Positions 1 through 8,409 of a stretch of DNA of 64,000 bases are shown here, one piece after another. Below the pieces are notes generated by a model that saw only the letters and a list, made by a program, of their open reading frames with translations, did not search any database and was not told where the DNA came from. The DNA comes from Sphingomonas turrisvirgatae (lineage in GTDB: Bacteria > Pseudomonadota > Alphaproteobacteria > Sphingomonadales > Sphingomonadaceae). The position numbers were made by a program, and so were the translations under genes. Each line of letters opens with the position of its first letter. Within the stretch, counting starts at the first letter, position 1. Location: positions 1 to 64,000 of the forward strand of contig NZ_MDDS01000012.1 in the NCBI RefSeq assembly GCF_001721295.1, given 5' to 3'.

Positions 1-20
1 TCGTACGAGCGCTCGTACGA
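1..20. repeat. Perfect 20-bp palindrome inside the PRTase-like gene
   Basis: The first 20 bases form a perfect inverted repeat made of two TCGTACGA octamers around the centre AGCGCT. It lies within the open reading frame of the truncated first gene, where it encodes VRALVR. It may be a protein-binding site or simply a codon-level coincidence. Confidence 0.4.
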
Positions 21-593
21 CCAGTCTCAGAACCGAAAACTTCCCGCACCGCCCGCGCCCTCGTCAAAGACGATAAGCATCCCGGCTACGGCCAAACGAG
101 CAAGGCGGCCCTCATGCCACGCTTACTATTCGTCGACGACTTCGTTGGTTCGGGCGAGCAGTTCGTGAGGACTTGGCAGCGCGAATATGATCTTCCTGGC
201 GGAGCTAGGAACTCGTTCGAGGCGCTGGCCGAACTGTCGCCCGCAACCTTCTTCTACTGCAACGCAATGACCACTGATTACGGTCTCAAGCGCATCAACC
301 GTTTCATCCCCGAGGTCACGGTCTCGGCCGGCAACATCATACCGGACCGCTACTCACTGGCCGATCCCGCCTCGCTGCTGTGGCCCAAGGCCATAAGGGC
401 CGACGGCATCGCACTCGTGGAAGCAATCGGCCGCAGGCTTGGATACGGCGCAGACGACGGCAGCGAGCAGGACTGGCGCGGCTTCCACAAGCTCGGGCTC
501 GCGCTCGCATTCCAGCATTCGGTTCCGGACGCTAACCTGCCCATCTTCTTTACCGACCGGAATGGCTGGCGACCGCTGGTGCAGCGCCTGTGA
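3..593 (+). CDS. Phosphoribosyltransferase-like protein of a conflict/defence operon (5' end outside window)
   Basis: The frame is open from the first bases of the window, so the gene starts upstream; about 196 codons are visible. A hydrophobic strand followed by the acidic, glycine-rich loop LLFVDDFVGSGEQ resembles the PRPP-binding loop of type I phosphoribosyltransferases. It is closest, as I recall, to the PRTase-CE group described from bacterial conflict systems. An internal ATG at 114 is a poor start because upstream residues (KHPGYGQTS) read as real protein just before the loop. The gene overlaps the next one by 4 bp (GTGA), so both belong to one operon with an ATPase. The substrate is unknown. 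Family call is moderate; conflict role is inferred from the partners. Confidence 0.6.
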   Translation, partial: VRALVRPVSEPKTSRTARALVKDDKHPGYGQTSKAALMPRLLFVDDFVGSGEQFVRTWQREYDLPGGARNSFEALAELSPATFFYCNAMTTDYGLKRINRFIPEVTVSAGNIIPDRYSLADPASLLWPKAIRADGIALVEAIGRRLGYGADDGSEQDWRGFHKLGLALAFQHSVPDANLPIFFTDRNGWRPLVQRL

Positions 594-2470
594 CAGAAGA
601 TCCCGCCATGATCGATGACGACGAGGCGATCACCGATCCGTTCGGTATCTATCGGGCCGAATGGCTGAAGGACGCGCTGTTCAAGGTCTTCACGAAGCCA
701 ACATACTATCCTGAGCTCGAAACCGCACGCCCTTGCGTTCTAGTCGGCGGTCGAGGTTCGGGCAAGACCACCGTACTCCGCTGTCTCTCATATGATGGGA
801 AGTTCGAACTCGAGAAGCACGACGCGTCGACGATCTCTACATGGCCTTACTACGGCTTCTACTATCGGGTGAACACGAACCGCACGACGGCCTTTCGGGG
901 GGACGAACTCAGCGCGCGCCAGTGGGAGCGCGTGTTCGCGCACTATCTCAACCTCGTATTCTGCGGCCAGGTGGTAGAATTCCTCAACTGGCATGCTGCG
1001 CATGCGGCCGATCCAGCAGCGCTCCCGATGGACGTCTGTCGGGACACCGCGGACGCGCTTTACCTCGATCCCGCCAGCGACCAGACCGAACTTCTGCAGA
1101 GCATGAGCAGGGGCCGCCGCCGGTTCGAGGCCTTCCTCAACAACCTCGATCCGAACGCTCTGCCGCCGCTGTCTCTTCAAGGTCAGGCGATCGACGACTT
1201 GTGCCAGGCATTACTCGAGCTGCCTCAGTTCGTTGGCAAGAACCTGTTCTTCATCGTGGACGAGTTCGAGAACCTGCTCGATTATCAGCAGGTGGTGCTT
1301 AACACGCTGATCAAGCACTGCGGACCGCATTACACCTTCAAGGTCGGTGTGAGGGACCTCGGCTGGCGTAAGCGCAGCACGCTCAACGAGAACGAGCAGC
1401 TCGTCAGCCCAGCGGACTATGAGCGAATCGACATCGAGCAGCGGCTTGAAGGCGAGCAGTTCGTCACCTTCGCCACCGAGGTCTGCAACCTCCGCGCCCA
1501 TGCGTCCAAGGGCTTTCCGTCAGGGCTAGACTTCCCGCGCATACTCCCCGGCCTGTCGGCCGAGGAGGAGGCCGAACTGCTGGGCGTTCGGGATCATGCC
1601 GCGCGCATCCTGAACGACGTCGCCGCCCAATGTCCGGAATGGCTGGACGAGGCGAGGGCGATGTCGCCCCTCGATCTGTCCGTTGTCGACTTCTGGGCTC
1701 GCTCGCAGCAGAGTCCGATCGGAGACGTTTTCGCGGATCGCGCGCGCGAACCGAAGTCGTGGGATGACCGGCTCGGCAACTACCGGTTTGCGGTACTGTT
1801 CACCCTCAGGCGTCGACGGCCGGGCATTCGGAAGTATTACGCCGGCTGGCGAACCTACACGCTCATGGCGGGCAGCAACATCCGTTACCTCCTGGAGCTT
1901 GTCGGCCAGGCCCTCCTCCTGCAGCGGCGTGACGAGGGCAGCGTGATTGGTGACCCGATACGCCCGGAGCTGCAGACGCAGGCCGCCACTCAGGTCGGGC
2001 GCAAGAACCTATCCGAATTGGAAGGGCTTTCAGTCCACGGGGCGCAGCTGACCAAGCTGCTGCTTGGCCTGGGGCGAGTGTTCGAAGTACTTGCCAGCGA
2101 ACCCGAGGGGCACACCCCCGAAGTCACGCAGTTTTCGCTGCCCGATGACGCCCCGCTAGGCGATGCGGAACAGCTCCTTTCGGCAGCGGTCATGCACCTC
2201 GCCCTCGTCCGGAGCGTGGCTAACAAGCGCATGGAGCTGGATCTCAAGGGTTACGACTATTCCGTCCACCCAATCTATTCGGCGTTCTTCGTCTTCAGCT
2301 ATCGCCGGAAACGCAAGCTCAAGCTCACGCCCAATCAGCTGATGGCGCTGGTCCGCGAACCAAAGATCGGCATCAGGCAGATCCTCCGTCAGAACAATCG
2401 CGGTGAGGGCGACTATCCCCTGCCAGACCAGCTCCGGCTTTTCGAAGGCTTCTATGAAGCCGATCGGTGA
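590..2470 (+). CDS. ORC/STAND-like P-loop ATPase of the PRTase operon
   Basis: A 626-residue protein with a Walker A loop GGRGSGKTT at residues 53-61 and a Walker B strand LFFIVDEFENLL at about 219-230, the layout of ORC1/Cdc6-like AAA+ or STAND ATPases. The C-terminal half has several basic helices but no nuclease motif I can name. The likely start is GTG 590, which overlaps the stop of the upstream gene; an ATG lies at 608. The stop is overlapped by the following gene. In conflict systems such ATPases usually sense a target and control an effector. That role is inference here. The P-loop itself is directly visible. Confidence 0.7.
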   Translation: MTEDPAMIDDDEAITDPFGIYRAEWLKDALFKVFTKPTYYPELETARPCVLVGGRGSGKTTVLRCLSYDGKFELEKHDASTISTWPYYGFYYRVNTNRTTAFRGDELSARQWERVFAHYLNLVFCGQVVEFLNWHAAHAADPAALPMDVCRDTADALYLDPASDQTELLQSMSRGRRRFEAFLNNLDPNALPPLSLQGQAIDDLCQALLELPQFVGKNLFFIVDEFENLLDYQQVVLNTLIKHCGPHYTFKVGVRDLGWRKRSTLNENEQLVSPADYERIDIEQRLEGEQFVTFATEVCNLRAHASKGFPSGLDFPRILPGLSAEEEAELLGVRDHAARILNDVAAQCPEWLDEARAMSPLDLSVVDFWARSQQSPIGDVFADRAREPKSWDDRLGNYRFAVLFTLRRRRPGIRKYYAGWRTYTLMAGSNIRYLLELVGQALLLQRRDEGSVIGDPIRPELQTQAATQVGRKNLSELEGLSVHGAQLTKLLLGLGRVFEVLASEPEGHTPEVTQFSLPDDAPLGDAEQLLSAAVMHLALVRSVANKRMELDLKGYDYSVHPIYSAFFVFSYRRKRKLKLTPNQLMALVREPKIGIRQILRQNNRGEGDYPLPDQLRLFEGFYEADR

Positions 2471-3410
2471 GCGCCCTCTCTTCACGCGTGACTATGCCGA
2501 TCCGGCGCGGTTCGAACCCGCGCCGGGGTCGAGCTACATCTATGGCGTCACGTCCGAGCCCCGCAGCGAGTTCGCGCTGTCACTACCGCGTCGCTTTGGA
2601 AGCGTGAGGTTCGTCGAAGTCAGGGAGGGCGAGCCCGGAACCTTCGAGACCAATGTGGTCGGGCACGAACGAGTCCCGACGCGACGCCGCGTGCCGCTCG
2701 AGAAGTTCGTGGGCGCGCTAGGCGATGGCATGGTCTATCTCGACATCACGGGACTGGGGCACGCGACTTGGGCACCGATCGTCAGGGTTTGTATTGAGAT
2801 CGGCCGGCCGCTGCGGGTCATATATTTGGAGCCTGACACCTACAGCGAGTCGCCCGCGCCGGACGCCGGCCAGATCTTCGACCTCAGCGAGCGCATCGAC
2901 GGCATCGCACCGATTCCGCTTTTCGCGTCGCTCGACGACCGGGTAGAGGACGAATTTTGCTTCGTGCCGCTGCTCGGTTTCGAGGGGGTGCGGCTTTCGC
3001 ACATGCTCAACGAGGTGCAGCCGCTGGCGAAGAAGGTGTATCCTGTAATCGGGGTGCCAGGATTCCGGCCGCACTATCCGCTGGATGCCTATCTAGGGAA
3101 CGCTACGCCCCTCGAGAAATACAAGGCCGCGCGAAACCTGCGGTTCGCCCGGTCGAACTGTCCCTTCAGCCTGTTCTACGCGCTGGAGGACATCCGCGAG
3201 CGACATCCCGGGCAGCAGATCAAGGTCGGGCTTATCGGGACGAAACCCCATGCGTTGGGCGCCATCCTTTTCGCCCTGGCGCACGCGGACGAGGTGGAAA
3301 TCGTATATGACAACGTGAAGCGGAAGGTGGGCCGAACCGCAGGCACCGCCCGATGCCTCGTTTACGGAGTGTCGGACTTCCTCCAGCCCGTTAGGAAGGC
3401 GGCCGCCTGA
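2454..3410 (+). CDS. Unknown protein, third gene of the PRTase/ATPase operon
   Basis: A 318-residue protein starting at ATG 2454, 17 bp inside the ATPase gene, which indicates translational coupling. I do not recognise the family. Alternating hydrophobic strands and helices suggest a Rossmann-like alpha/beta fold. Examples are the segment MVYLDITGLGHATWAPIV followed by LRVIYLEPDTYS, and near the C terminus IKVGLIGTKPHALGAILFAL. No signal peptide, membrane segment or nuclease motif is seen. The stop overlaps the methyltransferase start (TGATG). Its place between an ATPase and a methyltransferase suggests a dedicated system component, perhaps a sensor or specificity subunit. Confidence 0.55.
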   Translation: MKPIGERPLFTRDYADPARFEPAPGSSYIYGVTSEPRSEFALSLPRRFGSVRFVEVREGEPGTFETNVVGHERVPTRRRVPLEKFVGALGDGMVYLDITGLGHATWAPIVRVCIEIGRPLRVIYLEPDTYSESPAPDAGQIFDLSERIDGIAPIPLFASLDDRVEDEFCFVPLLGFEGVRLSHMLNEVQPLAKKVYPVIGVPGFRPHYPLDAYLGNATPLEKYKAARNLRFARSNCPFSLFYALEDIRERHPGQQIKVGLIGTKPHALGAILFALAHADEVEIVYDNVKRKVGRTAGTARCLVYGVSDFLQPVRKAAA

Positions 3411-4552
3411 TGGATGCGATTTACACCCCGCCAGACCTAGCGGACTATCTGACGGCTTCGGCTTCGCTGACCAATCCGGCATCGGTCGCGGATTTCGCCG
3501 CAGGCGATGGCGCATTGCTTCGAGCGGCAGCGGCGCGGTGGCCGGCAGCGAGCCTGTTCGGATCGGACGTTGACCAGGAAGCGGTGGCCGCGATTTCGTC
3601 GCTGCTGCCTGGCTGTGACAGTGTGCAGCACGACTTCCTTGTTAATCAGGACGAGGATGGACCATTCTGCGGCCACACGTACGACCTCATCCTGTTGAAC
3701 CCGCCATTCTCCTGCCGCGGTAACACGCGCTACCCCGTGGACATCGAGGGGGTGACCCATCACGCCAGTAAGGCGCTGGCGTTCGTGGCGCGGGCGATCC
3801 GCTTTCTTGCGCCGGGCGGCGAGATCATCGCAATCGTGCCCGCGTCGGTGCTGGTTGCCGAGCGGGACGCATCGCTGCTGGCGGCGCTTGAAGCTTGGGG
3901 AACGGTCGAGCAGGTCGGAGAAGTGCGGGCTGCGGAATTCAAGTCCCACGCTGTTGCCGTGGCCGTTCTTCGGATTGCGCAACGGCTTGGCGCCGTAACT
4001 CCGAAGGAAAAGCCGCTTCTTGTCTCGCTCCGGCCATTCTCGGTCGAGATTTCCCGCGGGTCAGTGTCTATGCACGAGTTCGTTCCAAGTCCTGCCGGTT
4101 TGGATTTTGTCCACACGACCGACATGAGACAGGGCCATATTTGGCCTTCCGATCGAAAAGCTTCGCCGGAGCTGCGGCGCGTTCGCGGGCCAGCGGTGCT
4201 CGTTCCGCGCGTTGGACGCCCAATGCAGGAGAAGATCGTCGTGCTAGGCGACAAGGAAGTCGTGCTTTCCGACTGCGTGATGGCACTTCGCACTTCGCCT
4301 CCCGGCAACGAGCAGGCTCTGGCTGCCCTGCTCACGGAAAACTGGTCCACGTTATCTTCAGCATACGGCGGAAGCTGCGCGCCCTACACCACTCTGAGGC
4401 GGCTGGCGAATACACTTTTTCGGCTCGGCGTCGCCAATTCAATTATCCGAGCCGATCGCCCTGCGGAAGCCGTTCGCCCCACGGTTGAAGTCCGGCGCCC
4501 CGGCGACCGTGCTTCCAGGCGAGCCAAGCCGCGCCGCCGCGTGGTCGGTTGA
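3410..4552 (+). CDS. N6-adenine-type class I DNA methyltransferase of the PRTase operon
   Basis: A 380-residue SAM-dependent methyltransferase. Motif I is VADFAAGDGALL (about 27-37) and the catalytic motif IV is NPPF at 97-100, in the order of gamma-class N6-adenine enzymes such as those of type I, IIG and BREX-like systems. No separate target-recognition domain is obvious in the C-terminal half, and the last about 40 residues are strongly basic. It is the last gene of the four-gene operon. It probably modifies host DNA so that a partner spares it, or modifies another adenine substrate; the target cannot be read from sequence. Confidence 0.7.
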   Translation: MDAIYTPPDLADYLTASASLTNPASVADFAAGDGALLRAAAARWPAASLFGSDVDQEAVAAISSLLPGCDSVQHDFLVNQDEDGPFCGHTYDLILLNPPFSCRGNTRYPVDIEGVTHHASKALAFVARAIRFLAPGGEIIAIVPASVLVAERDASLLAALEAWGTVEQVGEVRAAEFKSHAVAVAVLRIAQRLGAVTPKEKPLLVSLRPFSVEISRGSVSMHEFVPSPAGLDFVHTTDMRQGHIWPSDRKASPELRRVRGPAVLVPRVGRPMQEKIVVLGDKEVVLSDCVMALRTSPPGNEQALAALLTENWSTLSSAYGGSCAPYTTLRRLANTLFRLGVANSIIRADRPAEAVRPTVEVRRPGDRASRRAKPRRRVVG

Positions 4553-4695
4553 AGTTACTGCTCAAAGCAAATGGACTATCGATCGCGCTTCACACGGCGA
4601 TGAATAGGTTCATGAACCACAGAACCATGTAGAACTTCAACGGCAGTGAGGCTGCACCCAATTGCGAGACTGCGACCCCAAAGTTGAGAGGCGCC

Positions 4696-5472
4696 ATGAC
4701 AGTTCTGAATGACAATGACATCGAAGCCGAAATCGTAGCGGGACGGTTAGTCAAAAACGCTGACCTCAAACGCTTAAACGGTGCCTGCTACGAGCTTAGG
4801 CTAGGCGATATTTACTACGATCTTACGGAAGATGGCGCGCGCATCGAGCTTCAGCCAGGGCAGCGTGCTTTAATTAAGCCAGGGCACCGGGTCGTGCTGA
4901 TCACTACTGAAGAGCTCGAGACCCCGGACAATGTCTCGGTTCGGATTGTGAGCAAGGGGTCTCTCTTCAGTGTGGGCCTAAGCGCGGTGGCGACCTATGC
5001 TGACCCGGGATTTAGCGGTAACCTCGGAATCGTCACCCAGAATATCAGCGACAAATACATTGAGCTACCGCAAGGTGAGCCAATCGCTAAGGCGGAGTTT
5101 TCGGTCATAAGCGGCGCGGCAACGCGGCTCTACTCAGGGCAGCATGGCTTTCAGCTGGGTATCTGGCCGATCAAAACGCATCTTCAGAAAACTCATGCAC
5201 AGGTCGCGGACGATGCACGCGTGCAGTCTGAGAAAGACGAGAGCCTGGCGCTGTTGCCCGAAGCAACCCGATCCGTCATCCGGCGCCTCGAGATCAATCA
5301 ACAATGGACCAACATCGGTCTCGTGATCGCTATCATCATCAACTCGCTGGCGATCTTCCTTGTGCAAAATAAGCTGATCGAGGGTCTTACTGGTGTCGCT
5401 ACCAGTCTCGTCGCAGCAGCCATCATCGCGATAGGATCGTTGATTTTAAATTTCGTGAGGAGGAACGGGTAG
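4696..5472 (+). CDS. Membrane-anchored dCTP deaminase/dUTPase-superfamily protein
   Basis: A 258-residue protein. Residues about 1-160 resemble the dCTP deaminase/dUTPase beta-barrel (SKGSLFSVGL, then ADPGFSGNLGIV). Two hydrophobic segments near the C terminus (IGLVIAIIINSLAIFLV and VAAAIIAIGSLILNFV) imply a membrane anchor, which ordinary enzymes of this family lack. At the place where dCTP deaminases usually have a catalytic Glu after DPGxxG, this protein has Val, so deamination is doubtful. I chose ATG 4696 over an upstream TTG because GAGAGG lies just before it. The stop overlaps the MazG-like GTG start (TAGTG). Confidence 0.65.
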   Translation: MTVLNDNDIEAEIVAGRLVKNADLKRLNGACYELRLGDIYYDLTEDGARIELQPGQRALIKPGHRVVLITTEELETPDNVSVRIVSKGSLFSVGLSAVATYADPGFSGNLGIVTQNISDKYIELPQGEPIAKAEFSVISGAATRLYSGQHGFQLGIWPIKTHLQKTHAQVADDARVQSEKDESLALLPEATRSVIRRLEINQQWTNIGLVIAIIINSLAIFLVQNKLIEGLTGVATSLVAAAIIAIGSLILNFVRRNG

Positions 5473-5825
5473 TGGAACTCTCCACCATAGTGAAACGACA
5501 GATCACAGCCGATGAGCGGCGAGGCTTTAGCGTTCGCTTCTCATCCGATGCTGAGCGCCATGATCAGCTGTCGCGGGAACTGGTCGGCTTGGTTGGCGAA
5601 ATTGGCGAGTTTGCTAATGAGCTGAAGAAGGTGGGGTTAGGTTTTACCAATCCGCGGTACAACGGCCCTCGGCTGGACGAGGTCGAGTCTCATCTGCGTG
5701 AAGAATTGGCCGACGTTGCCATCTATCTATTCCGCCTCTCCACCATCCTCGGCGGAGACCTGGAGCAGGACATCTTAGCCAAGATGGCCCAGAACGATGA
5801 GCGGTATGGCGACCTTGAGCGATAA
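5472..5825 (+). CDS. MazG-like nucleotide pyrophosphohydrolase
   Basis: A 117-residue all-helical protein with the MazG-type metal-binding pattern: GEIGEFANELKK, then EELADVAIYLF about 30 residues later (ExxE and ExxD). This family hydrolyses (d)NTPs to monophosphates and pyrophosphate. The GTG start at 5472 follows AGGAGG and overlaps the stop of the dUTPase/DCD-like gene. The third gene starts 28 bp before this one ends. Coupling to a second nucleotide-directed protein suggests a joint role in nucleotide-pool control or phage restriction, which is inference. Confidence 0.7.
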   Translation: MELSTIVKRQITADERRGFSVRFSSDAERHDQLSRELVGLVGEIGEFANELKKVGLGFTNPRYNGPRLDEVESHLREELADVAIYLFRLSTILGGDLEQDILAKMAQNDERYGDLER

Positions 5826-6792
5826 GCTGATCTTCTTTCTGGGGGTCAACACCGGCTTTGTGGCCAACGGCGAACCTGATCGCCGCTTTCTCGATTTCTA
5901 CAGGGAGCGAAGTTCGCCCGCTCTTCACTGCGCCATTGTCGGTAACGTTGTTGTGCCCGGTGGATACGGTAGCAATTCATCCAGCCCGACGATCAGCAGC
6001 AGCCAAGTCTGGAGGCACTTAGCCGCTGCAATCTGCGATGCCGGGTCAATTCCGGGTGTGCAGCTGGCTACCGCCTGGAAGGGCTATGAGGGCGCACGCA
6101 AGTTCTTGGCTGCCGATGGAGATATAGTCCTCGAGCAGGCTCGGCAACTGATCCAGCAATATAGCCGTGCCGACCTAGCCCGTCTCATGGGGGCGTTCCG
6201 CAAAGGCGCAGCCATGGCAATCGGGCACGGGTTCCGCCACGTCCAAACGCATGCCGCTCATGGCTACCTGCTCAGCTTGCTGGTCGATGATCGGCTCTAT
6301 CCGCTCGCCGCATACGTGCGTGATGAATTAAATAGCTTGGCTGACTGGTTGAGAACCCAGAGCATCGAGAGCTCGCTTCGCATCTCGCTGCGGACAGGCA
6401 ACAACGCATTCGACGAAGAGGGCGCCGAGCGCGCGCAGGATTTTCTGTGCCAACTGGCCTTCGACTTCATCGACTTGTCCTCCGGTTTCTATAATATCAA
6501 CAAGCGCCTCATCTATCCTGCCAGGCCTGACATCCTTGTCGCGAGGCACCAGGAGAGCTTAGCAGTCGCTCTCCGCCATCCGCAGCGGTGCTTCATCGTA
6601 TCAGGCCGGGTTAGCCCCAAGGCCGCGCATCATCCTGCAAACTCCCACATTGGCATCTGCCGCGACCTTATCGCCAACCCCGCCTTCCTTGCTCAACCAC
6701 ATGACGGTTGCCGCAACGCCAATAAATGCCACTATTACTCACGTGGCGAAGATCATATCTCTTGCGTTAGGTGGTCGGGTCAGACCAGCTGA
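5797..6792 (+). CDS. Divergent Old-Yellow-Enzyme-like TIM-barrel flavoprotein
   Basis: A 331-residue protein. Scattered landmarks match the NADH:flavin oxidoreductase/OYE barrel. An N-terminal segment resembles LxDxYxxRA; HVQTHAAHGYLLSLLVDDR corresponds to the substrate-loop motif usually written HGAHGYLLxQF; and the C terminus has CRDLIANPAF followed by a Cys cluster. The Asn-Arg-x-Asp-x-Tyr-Gly-Gly stretch that normally follows is absent, so substrate handling must differ. Possible starts are ATG 5797 and ATG 5806, both overlapping the MazG-like gene. It is the last gene of a three-gene unit with two nucleotide-directed proteins. Function is unknown. Confidence 0.5.
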   Translation: MSGMATLSDKLIFFLGVNTGFVANGEPDRRFLDFYRERSSPALHCAIVGNVVVPGGYGSNSSSPTISSSQVWRHLAAAICDAGSIPGVQLATAWKGYEGARKFLAADGDIVLEQARQLIQQYSRADLARLMGAFRKGAAMAIGHGFRHVQTHAAHGYLLSLLVDDRLYPLAAYVRDELNSLADWLRTQSIESSLRISLRTGNNAFDEEGAERAQDFLCQLAFDFIDLSSGFYNINKRLIYPARPDILVARHQESLAVALRHPQRCFIVSGRVSPKAAHHPANSHIGICRDLIANPAFLAQPHDGCRNANKCHYYSRGEDHISCVRWSGQTS

Positions 6793-7018
6793 TGCTCAAG
6801 CGTGTTCTCAGGCCTGATGCGCGTCTCATTTGAGGGCCAGCCTTTCTAAAAGCCGACCGTCTGCAGTCGGCCCAGGTCCGGAAATAGCGCTGTCGTTCCT
6901 AATTCTGCCGTGACCGGCTCAGTTCGAACGGAGGGGAGGAGGCGCGCTGCCGTAGAACCGGTCGATATTGCCGCAGTTTTGCTGGGCAATTGCCTGGCCA
7001 GGTTGTTAGGAGGAGACG

Positions 7019-7945
7019 ATGCGCAGCGATCTCGATCATCTTCCTCCCGCCAAACAACGCGATCTCGATCGGGTGCTACGGATCCTGTTCGAGGAATTCG
7101 ATGACGCCCGCGGCAATCCCACTGGCGAGAAGAAGCTCGGGCGAATTTTGAAGGTCATTCTTTACGGCAGCTATGCGCGCGGCGGTTGGGTTGATGAACC
7201 GCATACGGCGAAGGGATATCAATCCGATTTCGACCTGCTGGTGATCGTCAATCAGAAGGAACTGACTGACCGGGTGGCCTACTGGCAGCGCGCCGACGAG
7301 CGGCTGATACGAGAGCTGTCGATCACGAAAACCATTCGTACGCCAGTGAACTTCATCGTGCATTCGCTCCAAGAGGTGAATGATGGCCTGGCGCATGGAC
7401 GGTACTTCTTCATGGACATCGCCCGCGACGGTATCGCGCTCTACGAGAGCGAGGATAGCGAGTTGCATCAGCCCAAGCCCAAGACGGCAGCGCAAGCCCT
7501 GGAGCTTGCGCGAGAGTATTTCGAGGAGTGGTTTCCAGCTGCTGCAGGCGTTCTGGAGACAGCAAAGTTCAGCGCCGAAAAGGGACGTCTGAGGGACGCG
7601 GCTTTTCTGATGCATCAAGCGACGGAACGTCTCTACCATTGCGTTCTATTGGTGCTTACCTTCTACACCCCGCACGTCCACAATCTGGGCTTCTTGCGCT
7701 CGCAAGCAGAGCGGCTGGATCGAAGACTATATGGCATCTGGCCTTCATCTAATCGGCGAGAGCGTGCGATGTTCGAGAAGCTCAAGGATGCTTATGTGAA
7801 GGCGCGGTACTCAAAGCATTATCGGATAAGCTCGGAAGAGCTGGACTGGCTTGCGGCACAGATCGAGGAACTGGGGCGGGTCGTCCACAGAGTTTGCGGC
7901 GACCGCATCGCGGAACTCGATGGCGCGGACGTTGCTACCAATTAG
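7019..7945 (+). CDS. Fused MNT nucleotidyltransferase-HEPN domain protein
   Basis: A 308-residue protein. The N-terminal domain has the minimal nucleotidyltransferase signature GSYARGG at residues 50-56 and the metal ligands SDFD at about 69-72. The C-terminal half is helical and HEPN-like (MHQATERLYHCVLLV), with a late RYSKH that could be an RxxxH motif. MNT and HEPN usually occur as two separate genes of a toxin-antitoxin pair in which MNT adenylylates HEPN; here they are one chain. ATG 7019 follows AGGAGGAGACG. It appears to have its own promoter in the 226-bp gap after the previous operon. Domain calls are good; toxin activity is not established. Confidence 0.75.
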   Translation: MRSDLDHLPPAKQRDLDRVLRILFEEFDDARGNPTGEKKLGRILKVILYGSYARGGWVDEPHTAKGYQSDFDLLVIVNQKELTDRVAYWQRADERLIRELSITKTIRTPVNFIVHSLQEVNDGLAHGRYFFMDIARDGIALYESEDSELHQPKPKTAAQALELAREYFEEWFPAAAGVLETAKFSAEKGRLRDAAFLMHQATERLYHCVLLVLTFYTPHVHNLGFLRSQAERLDRRLYGIWPSSNRRERAMFEKLKDAYVKARYSKHYRISSEELDWLAAQIEELGRVVHRVCGDRIAELDGADVATN

Positions 7946-7993
7946 CGACGGTTGGCCGTTTGATCTTCACGGGAAAGGGATGGAGATGATGAC

Positions 7994-8404
7994 ATGGACC
8001 CCGCTCCGAACTCAGATCCTTCGATCAAGGTGAAGCCGCTTCCCCCATTGGCCCCGCCGTTGCGGGCCGGTGACTATCTTTGGCGTCCTTGGTACGCAAA
8101 AGCGTGGTGGATCGCCATCCCGCTGTACTGGCTCCCTGCGGGTACGTCACTAGGGCCGATGCTCGAACCATACTACAAGAGTGGATACGGTGCAGTGACC
8201 AACATCCTCTTCATGCCGCTCACAGCCGCAGTCATTCTCGGCGTCGGATATGTACGTACGGCGTTGGCCCGTGGGGAGGTGGTTACCTACTGGTACAATG
8301 AGGAATTAGATGCCTACCGACTGGGGAAGTTGCCACGGTCAACGAACGAGACCGACCCAAAGTCAGAGTATTTCTGGATGAACAGGCGCAATCACGATTG
8401 GTGA
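7994..8404 (+). CDS. Small two-helix membrane protein, unknown function
   Basis: A 136-residue protein starting with a proline-rich cytoplasmic stretch (LPPLAPPL), followed by two hydrophobic segments (WWIAIPLYWLPAG and ILFMPLTAAVILGVGYV) and a charged C-terminal tail. It lies 48 bp after the MNT-HEPN gene and may be co-transcribed with it. Its stop faces the end of traG with only a 5-bp gap. I recognise no family. Confidence 0.55.
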   Translation: MDPAPNSDPSIKVKPLPPLAPPLRAGDYLWRPWYAKAWWIAIPLYWLPAGTSLGPMLEPYYKSGYGAVTNILFMPLTAAVILGVGYVRTALARGEVVTYWYNEELDAYRLGKLPRSTNETDPKSEYFWMNRRNHDW

Positions 8405-8409
8405 GGTCG

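Noticed and set aside
6852..6871. Hairpin GCCGAC/GTCGGC after the OYE-like gene
   Set aside because: The stem is only 6 bp and a T-run follows only on the minus strand, where no gene ends, so I did not call a terminator.
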